Source: Orrella dioscoreae
GTDB lineage: Bacteria; Pseudomonadota; Gammaproteobacteria; Burkholderiales; Burkholderiaceae_B
Reading direction: 5' to 3'
Assembly: GCF_900089455.2 (NCBI RefSeq)
Contig: NZ_LT907988.1
Span: 3,162,001 to 3,226,000, forward strand
Length of the DNA: 64,000 nt
Below are positions 52,758 through 60,913 of this stretch, piece after piece. The notes beneath the pieces were generated by a model. That model saw only the letters and a program-made list of their open reading frames with translations. It did no database searches and was not told where the DNA came from. A program made the position numbers and the translations under genes. Position 1 is the stretch's first letter; the number at the start of each line of letters is the position of its first letter.

Positions 52758-53939
52758 CTAGGCCTGGAGCGAAAGCGCGGGCACATCGATCCAGCGGCGC
52801 TCCTGCCAGCTTTGCAGGGCTGCCTCGACGAGCTGCACGCCCTTCGCGCCCTCGAGCAGCGTCCAGCGATACGGCGCGTCCTCGGCCACGTGGCGGATGA
52901 AATGCTCCCACTGGATCTTGAAGCCGTTGTCGAAAGTCTCCGAATCGGGCACTTCCTGCCACTGGTCGAAGAAATTCATCGTCTGCTTCTGGTCGGGATT
53001 CCACACCGGACGCGGCGTGGCGACGCGCGATTGCGCGCGGCATTCCGACAGGCCAGCCACGGCGGAGCCGTGCGTGCCGTCCACGTGGAACGTCACCAGG
53101 TCGTCGCGCCGCACACGCGTGACCCAGCTCATGTTCAGTTGCGCGATCACGCGCTCGCCCCCGTGGCCCTTGAGCTCTGCCGTGGCATAGGCCGAATCGT
53201 CGGCCGTGCAGGCGTAGGGCTTGCCCGCCTCGTCCCAGCGCGTGGGGATGTGCGTGGCGCCCAGGCACGAGATGGACTGCACTTCGCCAAAGAGGTTGTC
53301 CAGCACATAGCGCCAGTGGCACATCATGTCCAGGATCATGCCGCCGCCATCTTCCGCGCGGTAGTTCCAGCTGGGACGCTGGATGGGCTGCAGATCACCT
53401 TCGAACACCCAGTAGCCGAACTCCAGCCGCACCGACAGCATGCGGCCGAAGAAGCCCGCGCGCCGCAGCATGTCCAGCTTGCGCAGGCCCGGCAGGAACA
53501 GCTTGTCCTGCACCGCGCCGTGCTTGATGCCGCGCTCGCGGCCGGCCTGCTCCGCCAGGCGGGCGATCTCCACCGCCTGGTTCAGGTTGGTGGCGATGGG
53601 CTTCTCGCAATAGACATGCTTGCCGGCCTGGATCGCCTGCGCGAGCAGCACCGGACGCATCTGCGTCGTGCCCGCGTCGAAGAACACCGTATCGTCGGGA
53701 TTGGCCAGCGCCTGCGTCAGGTCGGTGCCCCAGCGCGCAATGCCGTGCTCACGCGCCAGCGCCTCGATCTTCTCGGCGTTGCGGCCGATCAGGATCGGGT
53801 CGGGCATGACCCGGTCGCCGTTGGAGAGCGTGACGCCGCCTTGCGCGCGGATCGCCACGATGGAACGGATGAGGTGCTGGTTCTTGCCCATGCGGCCCGT
53901 CACGCCGTGCATGATGATGCCAAGTCGATGTGTTGCCAT
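52758..53939 (-). CDS. Gfo/Idh/MocA family oxidoreductase
   Basis: 393 residues. The N-terminal Rossmann fold starts THRLGIIMHGVTGRMG, an unusual first loop. CEKPIATNL supplies the family's catalytic Lys, and the C-terminal domain has WNYRAEDGGGMILDMMCHWRYVLDNLFG with the conserved Asp and His. It should oxidise or reduce a sugar or polyol with NAD(P). It follows the binding-protein gene by 88 bases and heads the catabolic part of the operon. Confidence 0.9.
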   Translation of the reverse strand: MATHRLGIIMHGVTGRMGKNQHLIRSIVAIRAQGGVTLSNGDRVMPDPILIGRNAEKIEALAREHGIARWGTDLTQALANPDDTVFFDAGTTQMRPVLLAQAIQAGKHVYCEKPIATNLNQAVEIARLAEQAGRERGIKHGAVQDKLFLPGLRKLDMLRRAGFFGRMLSVRLEFGYWVFEGDLQPIQRPSWNYRAEDGGGMILDMMCHWRYVLDNLFGEVQSISCLGATHIPTRWDEAGKPYACTADDSAYATAELKGHGGERVIAQLNMSWVTRVRRDDLVTFHVDGTHGSAVAGLSECRAQSRVATPRPVWNPDQKQTMNFFDQWQEVPDSETFDNGFKIQWEHFIRHVAEDAPYRWTLLEGAKGVQLVEAALQSWQERRWIDVPALSLQA

Positions 53940-54027
53940 GTCGTGTGTGCTTCCTGGAAGATGCTGGGGAAAAACGGCGCTGGCAGCCCCGGCGGTCGAC
54001 GCCTGGTTCCGGGGCCTGCGGCCGCCG

Positions 54028-55008
54028 TCACTGCGAGGAAATGCCCGCCGCCTTCACGAGCTCGGCGTTGCTGCTGATCTCTTCCTTGATGTGCGCGTCG
54101 AACGCCTCGGGTTGCAGGGTCCAGGGCTGGGCGCCCAACTCCAGCAGCCTGGCCTTGACCTGCGGGGTCTCGAGCGCCTTGGCTAGCGCGTCGTGCAGTT
54201 TTTGCACCACGGGGCGCGGCGTCTTGGCGGGCGCCATCATGCCGATCCAGAAGTTGAACTCCGCGCCCGGCACCCCGGCCTGCGCCACGGTCGGCACCTG
54301 GGGAAGCGCCGGTGCGCGCTGGGCCGATCCCACGGCCAGCGGCAGCAGTCGCCCATCCTTGATCTGGCCGATCACGGGCGCGATGGGCGAAAAGTAGTAA
54401 TCCACCCGACCCGCCATGATCTCGGTGACCGCCTCGCCCGATCCCTTGAACGGGATGTTCGTGGCCGTGATCCCCGCGGCCTGCTTGAACTTCTCGGCAT
54501 TCAGGTGCGTGGCGCTGCCCTGCCCCGCCGAGGCGAAATTCAGGCCGTCGGGATTCGCCCGCGCGGCTGCCAGCAGGTCTTGCACCGAGCGCCAGTTCTT
54601 CTGCGGCGAGACCACGAGCACATTGGGCAGCGAGGCGATCGGCGAGATGCCGGCGAAATCCGCGAGCGTGTCGAAGGGCAGTTTCCTGAAGGTGGAGGGG
54701 CTGACGGTGTGGGACGACGAATGGATCATGATCGTGTAGCCGTCCGGCGCCGCCGTGGCCACGGCCTGCTGGCCGATGGTGCCGCTGGCGCCGCCCCGGT
54801 TCTCGATGACGAGGGGCTGGCCCAGTTGCTCGCCCACCTTGTCGCCCACCGAGCGGGCAATGATGTCGGCGGTGCTGCCTGCCGCGAAGGGCACGACGAC
54901 ACGGATGGGGCGGTTCGGATAGCCCTTGTCGTCGGCGGCTGACGCAGGCACGGCGATGGCCGCGGCCAGCATTGCGGGTCCTGCAACAGCGAGATGTCGC
55001 AAAAACAT
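54028..55008 (-). CDS. TctC/Bug-type tripartite tricarboxylate transporter binding protein
   Basis: 326 residues. A signal peptide (FLRHLAVAGPAMLAAAIAVPASA) is followed by the Bug fold with YPNRPIRVVVPFAAGSTADIIAR, the carboxylate-binding loops GGASGTIGQQAVA and FASAGQGSATHL. Such periplasmic proteins bind small carboxylates or related compounds; the membrane TctAB partners are not here, as is common for Bug genes. A perfect palindromic operator lies 60 bases upstream, matching the TetR regulator encoded next. Confidence 0.93.
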   Translation of the reverse strand: MFLRHLAVAGPAMLAAAIAVPASAADDKGYPNRPIRVVVPFAAGSTADIIARSVGDKVGEQLGQPLVIENRGGASGTIGQQAVATAAPDGYTIMIHSSSHTVSPSTFRKLPFDTLADFAGISPIASLPNVLVVSPQKNWRSVQDLLAAARANPDGLNFASAGQGSATHLNAEKFKQAAGITATNIPFKGSGEAVTEIMAGRVDYYFSPIAPVIGQIKDGRLLPLAVGSAQRAPALPQVPTVAQAGVPGAEFNFWIGMMAPAKTPRPVVQKLHDALAKALETPQVKARLLELGAQPWTLQPEAFDAHIKEEISSNAELVKAAGISSQ

Positions 55009-55067
55009 GAGGAGTCTCCTGCCATTTTTTTTCCGGGGCAGCGGTCGAGTGTGCCGCCACCTCCTTT

Positions 55068-55091
55068 TTAATTCACCATTTGGTGAATTAA
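55068..55091. promoter_or_regulatory. perfect palindromic operator upstream of the catabolic operon
   Basis: TTAATTCACCA (55068-55078), TT, TGGTGAATTAA (55081-55091) is a perfect 24-base palindrome. The same core TTCACCAT-TGGTGAA recurs with small changes at the start of the adjacent tetR gene, which makes it a convincing operator for that repressor. Confidence 0.82.
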
Positions 55092-55139
55092 GGACAATGG
55101 TAGGGAGTCAGGCGCAGGCTTGTCAATGCCCGCGCGCGT

Positions 55140-55784
55140 TCAGTTCTTCAGGACATACCCGAGGACGACGTCGCAGATGTGCGACAGGCGCTCCTGGTGC
55201 GCCTTGGGGGTCATGAGGTCCAGCCCGAACACGGACGAGAGCGTGTAGTGGTTGGACAGGTAGAAATACGCCATGCCGGCAATGGAGACATAGAGTTGCA
55301 GGGGGTCGACGCCGCCCCGGAACACGCCTTCCCGGCGGCCGCGCTCGAGGATTTCCCCCAGCGACTCGATCAGCGGGGAGTTCATCTTCCGGATATGCAC
55401 GGAACGGGCCAAGTGCTTGCCCTGATGCAGGTTTTCGCTGTTGAGCAACGTCAGGAACTCCGGATGGGCAATGTAGTACTCCCACGTGAATTCCGTCAGG
55501 CGCCGGATGGCGGAGGCCGCGGGCATATCACCCAGGCGCAGCGCCTGCTCGGCCTGGCGGATGCTGCGATACGCCTCCTCCAGCACGGCCAGGAACAGGT
55601 CGTCCTTGCTCTGGAAGTAGTAGTAGATCAGGCGTTTGTTCAGCGCTGCCCGCTGGGCGATGCGTTCCATGCGGGCACCGCCCAGGCCATGCTCGGAGAA
55701 CTCCTGGAGCGCGGCGGCCAGGATGACCTGCTGGGAGCGGTCGGCGTCACGGGAACGGCTGTCGGGCGGGGGATTATTAACCAT
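55140..55784 (-). CDS. TetR/AcrR family repressor of the adjacent catabolic operon
   Basis: 214 residues. The helix-turn-helix (about 18-65) reads QVILAAALQEFSEHGLGGARMERIAQRAALNKRLIYYYFQSKDDLFLAVLEEAYRSI; the C-terminal part is typical of TetR_C ligand domains. The start ATG lies inside a copy of the operator and only six bases after a TATAAT box, with no ribosome site, so a leaderless message is likely. A later ATG would cut the DNA-binding helix. It reads into the binding-protein gene on the same strand. Confidence 0.88.
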   Translation of the reverse strand: MVNNPPPDSRSRDADRSQQVILAAALQEFSEHGLGGARMERIAQRAALNKRLIYYYFQSKDDLFLAVLEEAYRSIRQAEQALRLGDMPAASAIRRLTEFTWEYYIAHPEFLTLLNSENLHQGKHLARSVHIRKMNSPLIESLGEILERGRREGVFRGGVDPLQLYVSIAGMAYFYLSNHYTLSSVFGLDLMTPKAHQERLSHICDVVLGYVLKN

Positions 55785-55797
55785 ATGGTGAATTATA
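55776..55797 (-). promoter_or_regulatory. operator, -10 box and start codon of tetR superimposed
   Basis: On the minus strand TATAAT (55792-55797) is followed by TCACC and then CATATGG, whose ATG (55782-55784) is the start codon. The segment TTCACCATATGGTTAA matches the perfect operator at 55068-55091 in all but the centre and one arm base. Transcription should begin at or within a base or two of the ATG. Confidence 0.6.
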
Positions 55798-55854
55798 GAC
55801 GTCGCGAGTCACCCATGATATTGCGCGGGCGGCCCGCCCGCGCAACGTCATCCC

Positions 55855-56853
55855 TCACGCGCCGCGCGGGCTCGCCGCCGCAGGCGCATCGCCGGCGGCA
55901 TCCTCGCGCTGGGCATAGCGGCGCGCCATCACCGCGCAGACCATCAGCTGCATCTGGTGGAAGAGCATCACCGGCAGCACGATCACGCCCATGTCGGCCG
56001 GGCCGAACAGCACCGTGGCCAGCGGAATGCCGGACATCAGTGATTTCTTGGACCCGCAGAACACCAGGGTGATCTCGTCTTCCTTCGAGAATCCCAGCAG
56101 GCGCGCCCCCCTTGCGGTGACGAACAGCACCACGCCCAGCAGCACGGCATTGATGCCCACCAGCACCGCCATGTCCTGCGGCGGGAAGGAGTGCCAGACG
56201 CCTTGCGCGGCCGCGGCACTGAAGGCGGCATAGACCGCCAGCAGGATGGATCCACGATCGACCTTGCCCAGCAGCTTGTTGTTGCGCCGCGCCCATTCGC
56301 CGATCCACGGACGCATCAGGCTGCCCAGCGCGAAGGGCAGCAGCAGCTGCAACATGACGCGGCCTGCGTCGGCCAGGCCGCTGCCCCCGCCCTGCTTGTG
56401 CAGCACGAAGGCCACCAGCACGGGCGTCACCAGCGTGCCCAAAAGGTTGGACGCGGTGGCCGCGCAGATCGCGCCCGGCACGTTGCCCCGCGCCATGGAC
56501 GTGAAGGCGATGGACGACTGCACCGTGGAAGGTAGCAGGCACAGGAAGATCACGCCCATCCACAATGCGGGCGACAACAGGCCCGGAAAGGCTGCCTGCA
56601 TGCCCAGCCCCAGCAGGGGAAAGAGCAGGAAGGTGCAGGCCAGGATGGCTGCATGCAGCTTCACGTGCTTGGCGCCTGCCACGATGGCGGCGGTGGACAG
56701 CCGCGCGCCATGCAGGAAGAACAGCAGGGAAATGGCGGCGATGGTGGCGATCTTCAGCACGTCGCCGGCCTGGCCGGTGGCGGGGAAGAGACTGGACGCG
56801 GCGACCACGGCGATCAGCAGCAGGGTGTAGCGGTCGGGAAGGAAGCGGGACAT
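55855..56853 (-). CDS. bile acid:sodium symporter family protein (YfeH/SBF-like)
   Basis: 332 residues, about ten TM helices. FLPDRYTLLLIAVVAASSLFP opens the family's first helix; FLCLLPSTVQSSIAFTSMARGN and CGSKKSLMSGIPLA are the conserved crossing motifs of the SBF-like fold. The substrate is unknown. I chose the ATG at 56853, where the first helix begins; the frame is open upstream to 57024 and runs through a strong terminator hairpin, which argues against a longer protein. A LysR gene is divergent from it. Confidence 0.88.
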   Translation of the reverse strand: MSRFLPDRYTLLLIAVVAASSLFPATGQAGDVLKIATIAAISLLFFLHGARLSTAAIVAGAKHVKLHAAILACTFLLFPLLGLGMQAAFPGLLSPALWMGVIFLCLLPSTVQSSIAFTSMARGNVPGAICAATASNLLGTLVTPVLVAFVLHKQGGGSGLADAGRVMLQLLLPFALGSLMRPWIGEWARRNNKLLGKVDRGSILLAVYAAFSAAAAQGVWHSFPPQDMAVLVGINAVLLGVVLFVTARGARLLGFSKEDEITLVFCGSKKSLMSGIPLATVLFGPADMGVIVLPVMLFHQMQLMVCAVMARRYAQREDAAGDAPAAASPRGA

Positions 56854-56891
56854 GGGGGAAATCAACGACAGGGAAAGGAATGGGAATGCGA

Positions 56892-56929
56892 TAAAAAAAC
56901 CCCCGCCCGTGGCAGCAACACGGGCGGGG
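56892..56929 (-). terminator. strong intrinsic terminator in the symporter gene leader (attenuator candidate)
   Basis: On the minus strand CCCCGCCCGTG (56919-56929) pairs perfectly over eleven bases with CACGGGCGGGG (56901-56911), with a seven-base loop, then G and seven Ts (to 56892). It ends 39 bases before the symporter ATG and points at it. No gene ends upstream of it on this strand, so it should govern read-through into the symporter. Confidence 0.75.
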
Positions 56930-57043
56930 TGTCCCGGACAGGCGCAGACAGGGGTGATCGCCTGGGCATCGGGGCTGCCGGACAGGCCGGCGCACGGAGG
57001 AACTATAGGCCTGCGCCTTGTCATCGGGAAGAGCGCTTGCTAC

Positions 57044-57071
57044 TGTGACTGTCATCACAAATTCCGATGAC
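57044..57071. promoter_or_regulatory. overlapping inverted repeats before the lysR gene
   Basis: TGTGA-CTGTCA-TCACA (57044-57059) has the CRP-like layout TGTGA-N6-TCACA. Overlapping it, GTCATC (57051-57056) and GATGAC (57066-57071) form an inverted repeat with a nine-base spacer, the size of a LysR box. They lie just before the LysR start and in the shared region with the symporter gene. Confidence 0.5.
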
Positions 57072-57077
57072 AACGCC

Positions 57078-57917
57078 ATGCTCAATCCGCTCTGGCTGCG
57101 CACCTTCGCCACCGCCGCCGCCGCGCCCAGCTTCACCGAGGCGGCGCGCCGGCTGGAACTTGCCCAACCCACCGTCAGCGAACACATCCGCCAGCTGGAA
57201 AAGGCCGTCAACCGGCGTCTCTTCGTGCGCGACACGCACAGCCTGGCCCTGACCACCGATGGCCGCAGCCTGCTGGTGCACGCGCAGATCATCCTGGACG
57301 CCCACGCCAACGCCGAGACGCTCTTCACCGCGCCGCGCCTGCGCGGGCGCGTGCGCCTGGGCACGGCCGACGATCTCGCGCTGGGACGCCTGCCCGATGT
57401 GCTGGCCTCGTTTCGCCGCCTGCATCCCGAAGTGGAGCTGGATCTCGCCATCGGCCCCACCGCGGAGCTGTATCGCTTCATGGACAACGGGGAACTGGAC
57501 CTGATGATCGGCAAGCGCCGGCGCGGCGACCGGCGCGGCCAGCGCCTGTACAGGGAACCGCTGGTCTGGTGCGCGCGAGAGGGCATCACGGTGCCGACGG
57601 ACGTCCCGCTGCCGCTCATCCTGCTGCGCGCGCCCAGTGTCACGCGGGACATGGTGCTGGCCACGCTGGCCCGCGCCGGGCGCAGTTGGCAGATCGTCTG
57701 CACCAGCAGCAGCTATGCCGGCTGCTATGCCGCGGCGCGCGCGGGACTGGGCATCACGGTGCAGCCAGGCGCCATTGCCGGCGCAGGCCTCGCCCCGCTC
57801 ACGCAGGGCGGGCTGCCGGGTCTGCCTGCCGTGGAGTTCATCGCCTTGAGTGCGCCCGGGCTCTCGCAGCCAGGCCGTGCGTTGATGGACCTGATCATCC
57901 AGAGCCCCTTGCACTGA
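57078..57917 (+). CDS. LysR family transcriptional regulator
   Basis: 279 residues from the ATG at 57078; the frame is open from 57018. The N-terminal helix-turn-helix (NPLWLRTFATAAAAPSFTEAARRLELAQPTVSEHIRQLEKAV) and the periplasmic-binding-like effector domain (RVRLGTADDLALGRLPDVL) are complete. It is divergent from the symporter gene and probably its regulator, because LysR proteins usually control the divergent neighbour. Its end overlaps the convergent EamA gene by 23 bases. Confidence 0.9.
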   Translation: MLNPLWLRTFATAAAAPSFTEAARRLELAQPTVSEHIRQLEKAVNRRLFVRDTHSLALTTDGRSLLVHAQIILDAHANAETLFTAPRLRGRVRLGTADDLALGRLPDVLASFRRLHPEVELDLAIGPTAELYRFMDNGELDLMIGKRRRGDRRGQRLYREPLVWCAREGITVPTDVPLPLILLRAPSVTRDMVLATLARAGRSWQIVCTSSSYAGCYAAARAGLGITVQPGAIAGAGLAPLTQGGLPGLPAVEFIALSAPGLSQPGRALMDLIIQSPLH

Positions 57918-58821
57918 CGGCGTTCGCCGCGCCCCGCGCGGACTGCCGTTGCGCCAGCCAGATTCCCAGCAGGATGAGTGCCAGCGCCACCACGTGATAC
58001 CCCTGCGGGGGCTCGCCCAGCAGCAGCATGGACAGCAGCAGCGTGAAGATGGGCGCGAGATTCATGAAGAACACCGGCAACTGCGCCCCCGCCTGGGCCA
58101 CGGCGCGCTGCCAGCACACATAGGCCAGCAGCGAAGGAAAGAGCCCGACATAGGCGATGATGCCCGCCGTGCGCCATTCCCAGACGACCGGCGCATAGCC
58201 GCCATAGCGCAACTCCAGCGCGGCCATGGGCAGGGCGAAGAGGATGCCCAGGAACATCTGCGCGGCCAGCGCGGCGTGGCCGGGCAGGCCGGTCTGGCGG
58301 CGTAGCAGCAGCCAGGTGTACAGGCTCCACATGAAGGTGCCGGCCAGCATGTAGAGATCTCCCGGCACGAACTGCAGCAAGGCGAGATTGCCAGGGTTGC
58401 CGCGGACCAGGATCGTTCCCACCCCCAGCAGCGACAACGCCGCCCCCAGCACCGACAGGCCGCCCACCGGCACGCGGAACAGCACGAACCCGGTCAGCAG
58501 GATCCACACCGGCGTGGAGGCGCCGATCAGCGAGGTGTTGAGCGGACTGGACGTGGTCAGGGCCAGGTACTGCAAGGCGTTGTAGGACGCGACGCTCAGC
58601 AGCGCGGTCAGACAGAGAAAGCCCAGGTGCTGGCGCAGGAGGGCCTTGTGCGCGAGGCATGCCCGCCAGGCGAAGGGCAGCAGGATCAGCAGCGCCACGA
58701 TCCAGCGCAGCAGGTTCAGGGTGAGCGGGGGAACGACGCCGACGGCCATGCGGCCCACGATGGCATTGCCGCCCCAGAACAGGGGCGGCGCGACCAGGAC
58801 GGTCAAGAGTGCGGCTCGCAT
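57895..58821 (-). CDS. DMT family transporter (EamA domain)
   Basis: 308 residues with ten TM helices in two EamA repeats. The N-terminal signature APPLFWGGNAIVGRMAVG and the second-repeat GDLYMLAGTFMWSLYTWLLLR are typical. These proteins export metabolites and drugs; the substrate is not predictable. I chose the ATG at 58821; the frame continues to 58962 without a better start. Confidence 0.88.
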   Translation of the reverse strand: MRAALLTVLVAPPLFWGGNAIVGRMAVGVVPPLTLNLLRWIVALLILLPFAWRACLAHKALLRQHLGFLCLTALLSVASYNALQYLALTTSSPLNTSLIGASTPVWILLTGFVLFRVPVGGLSVLGAALSLLGVGTILVRGNPGNLALLQFVPGDLYMLAGTFMWSLYTWLLLRRQTGLPGHAALAAQMFLGILFALPMAALELRYGGYAPVVWEWRTAGIIAYVGLFPSLLAYVCWQRAVAQAGAQLPVFFMNLAPIFTLLLSMLLLGEPPQGYHVVALALILLGIWLAQRQSARGAANAVSARGSG

Positions 58822-59184
58822 CGGGCAATGGCGGCCGACGCGCCGCAGGGGCGTGCCTGCCTGTCTCCTTGTGGGTGGGCCGGTCGTTTGGTCTGACGCC
58901 GCATTGCCGGTCCAGCCGATTATGGCATGCGGGCCTGGCGGTGATACGATCACCCCCATCATGATCGTGACCGCGCCGTTCGCCTGCTCCAGCCTGCGCG
59001 CCGCCCCTGACCAGGCGGCCGGGCCTCGCGTGCGCGAGCACTACGTGCTCAGGCCTGACCGAGACGCAGAGTCCTGAGCCCGACGGCCCCTATCCGTCAC
59101 CCTTGGCGCCACCACGCCGTCGGGCCTCTCCCACGCGCCGCCCCACCCCGGCACATCCGCCGAAGGCCTATCCAGGAGCCGATC

Positions 59185-59601
59185 ATGAACGCCCCCGCAA
59201 GCTTGCAAGACCGCATCTTTTCCGAACTCGACCACGCCCGCATTTCGCGCCTGGCGCGCCAGCACGTGGCGCCCGACGGCACCCCGCCCGTCATCCTCGA
59301 CATCTTCGACGAAGGCGAACTGCTCGCGCCGCGCGACATGCCGGCAGACGTCGTGACGATGTATACGCAGGTCGTGGCCGACGACGCCCAGGGCAACAAG
59401 GTGGAAGTGGCCTTGTGCTATCCGCCCGACGCGGATCCCACCCAGGGCCGCTATTCGGTCATGTCCCCCATCGGCGCGGGCCTGCTCGGCCGCCGCGTGG
59501 GCGAAACCGCGGCCTGGACCAATCCGGATGGCACCCAGGCCAGCCTGCGCATCCGTTCGCTGCGCTTCCAGCCCGAGGCCAGCGGCAACTACACGATGTA
59601 G
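59185..59601 (+). CDS. GreA/GreB C-terminal-domain protein (Rnk-like)
   Basis: 138 residues. The N-terminal helical part (LQDRIFSELDHARISRL) and the C-terminal FKBP-like domain (ADVVTMYTQVVADDAQGNK, SPIGAGLLGRRVGETAAWT) match the Rnk/GreA-C group, which binds RNA polymerase near its secondary channel. The long coiled coil of GreA is absent. CAGGAG lies upstream of the ATG. A role as nucleoside-diphosphate-kinase regulator or polymerase modulator is inferred from family only. Confidence 0.82.
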   Translation: MNAPASLQDRIFSELDHARISRLARQHVAPDGTPPVILDIFDEGELLAPRDMPADVVTMYTQVVADDAQGNKVEVALCYPPDADPTQGRYSVMSPIGAGLLGRRVGETAAWTNPDGTQASLRIRSLRFQPEASGNYTM

Positions 59602-59742
59602 CCCTGGGGCCGCGCCGGCGCACGCCTCACCCGCAACCGCCGGTAACGTTTGGGAGCGTGCGCCAACGGCTTGCTGCGCGACCTTGCGATAGCCTGTTGA
59701 CAAGGGTGCGCCATCAGGCGCACCCCTTGCCGAGGAGGACCC

Positions 59743-59934
59743 ATGGCACAGACCCAACGCAAGACCCAATCCAGGGAACGGCAAGGCCCCGGCCCCGCGC
59801 GCGCGCCGTCCTCGCAAGGCCTCGCTTCCGCGCGCGCGGACGACGAGCCCCGCCGCGAAGACGACCTGCTGAGCCTTCTGCTGGGAGAATCCAATCCCGA
59901 CAGGCTCCCCCAGCGGAAACAGGGAGGCCGATGA
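59743..59934 (+). CDS. small uncharacterised hydrophilic protein
   Basis: 63 residues with a good GAGGAGGACCC site before the ATG. The sequence is rich in Arg, Gln, Ser and Pro and lacks a fold signature; the C-terminal third has an acidic amphipathic stretch (REDDLLSLLLGE). Its stop overlaps the next ATG as ATGA. I do not recognise it. The ribosome site and coupling support real translation. Confidence 0.6.
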   Translation: MAQTQRKTQSRERQGPGPARAPSSQGLASARADDEPRREDDLLSLLLGESNPDRLPQRKQGGR

Positions 59935-60263
59935 TGGAAACCTGGGATGTAACGCACGTGGACTTCCTGGCCGAAGCCGATCTGGACCGCCCCGACGCCG
60001 CCGTCCCCATCCGCTGCGCGCAGGTGCAATGGCGCCCCGCCAGCGACGTGAGCGGGGAGCGCGCCCAACAGGAAGCCCTGCCGCTATTGATATTGCTTGG
60101 AGCGGATGTCGGTGCCGTGCGCGCACTGACCACCCCTCCCGCCCTGGTGCGCTTCGACGCACGCGGCTATCTGGAGACGCGCGAGTTTCCTGTGGAGGGC
60201 CTGCGGATTCCGCCAGACGGCAACAGCGTCGAACTCTACCTGGCGCCGGCAACGCAGCCTTGA
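59931..60263 (+). CDS. small uncharacterised protein coupled to the previous gene
   Basis: 110 residues beginning MMETWDVTHVDFLAEADLDR. AGGGAGG stands three to nine bases before the ATG, which overlaps the previous stop by four bases. The sequence is acidic with alternating hydrophobic strands, suggesting a small beta-rich domain. I do not recognise a family. It forms a two-gene unit with the 63-residue protein. Confidence 0.6.
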   Translation: MMETWDVTHVDFLAEADLDRPDAAVPIRCAQVQWRPASDVSGERAQQEALPLLILLGADVGAVRALTTPPALVRFDARGYLETREFPVEGLRIPPDGNSVELYLAPATQP

Positions 60264-60269
60264 AGCCTG

Positions 60270-60292
60270 GGGCGCGCGCAACACGCGCGCCC
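60270..60292. terminator. GC hairpin between convergent genes
   Basis: GGGCGCGCG (60270-60278) pairs perfectly with CGCGCGCCC (60284-60292) around a five-base loop, between convergent stops. No T-tract follows. Confidence 0.45.
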
Positions 60293-60301
60293 TGCCCGGC
60301 C

Positions 60302-60484
60302 CTAGGACTTGTGCTCGGGCTTGCCCTTGCGGGAGGTTCCCGCGAAGTCCTCGAGTTCGCGTTCGCTCATCGACTCGTACATGCTCTTCGATGCGCCTTG
60401 CAACGAAGATACCTTCTTCTCGCCGCGTTTGGCCGACAAAGCGGCGCCGGCGGCCATCTGCTGTGCCTTGGATTTTGCTGGCAT
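60302..60484 (-). CDS. DUF3008 family small protein
   Basis: 60 residues that I recognise as DUF3008 from MPAKSKAQQMAAGAALSAKRGE, KGASKSMYESMSERELEDF and the terminal RKGKPEHKS. It is basic, soluble and probably single-helix-rich. The function is unknown; members tend to sit with stress genes such as the neighbours here. Confidence 0.88.
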   Translation of the reverse strand: MPAKSKAQQMAAGAALSAKRGEKKVSSLQGASKSMYESMSERELEDFAGTSRKGKPEHKS

Positions 60485-60800
60485 GGTGGTCTCCCATCCT
60501 CACGCGCTTGAACGGAGGAATCAGTCGGCACGCGCGGACGCCGACTGCCCCAATCCAAGGTAACGCAGCAGGCAGCCCTGCCCCGCAAGGAATTACTCGA
60601 TACGGCAACGAGGCGTTTCCACTCAAGCCCGGTTTGCGCCCGGGCTCGTCCCGGGACCTTGCTGCACCGTCCCCAGAAGAATTCGACACACCTGCGGCAG
60701 GCAGGCCCACCTACGCCCTGTCATGCTGGGGTTCATGGTGGCGAGCAGCGCCGGGATGGTCCCGATGCAGCGCGCCACCATGCCCCCAAGGAGATCGACG
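60485..60800. other. gap before the DUF892 remnant
   Basis: 316 bases with no gene I can support. It should contain the promoter of the DUF3008 gene (minus strand) and that of the short DUF892 remnant and DUF421 gene (plus strand). No obvious consensus elements were found. Confidence 0.35.
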
Positions 60801-60899
60801 ATGCAACGAAAGGCTTTGGAAGACCTGTTCATCCATGCGCTATCGGAGATCGCGAACGCGGAACAGGACCTCAACGCGCAGGCGCGCAAGGTGGCATGA
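60801..60899 (+). pseudogene. 32-codon remnant of a DUF892/YciE ferritin-like gene
   Basis: A perfect AAGGAG at 60788-60793 lies seven bases before an ATG. The product begins MQRKALEDLFIHALSEI, the start of DUF892 (YciE/YciF-like) proteins, where LEDLFxxxLxEIYxAE is the first helix. It stops after 32 residues, where normal members have about 150-165. It may be a decayed gene or a short translated peptide before DUF421. Confidence 0.7.
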
Positions 60900-60913
60900 C
60901 GGTGGGTTGAACC

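Noticed and set aside
58961-59077. 38-codon open frame before the Rnk-like gene
   Set aside because: No ribosome site and no recognisable sequence.
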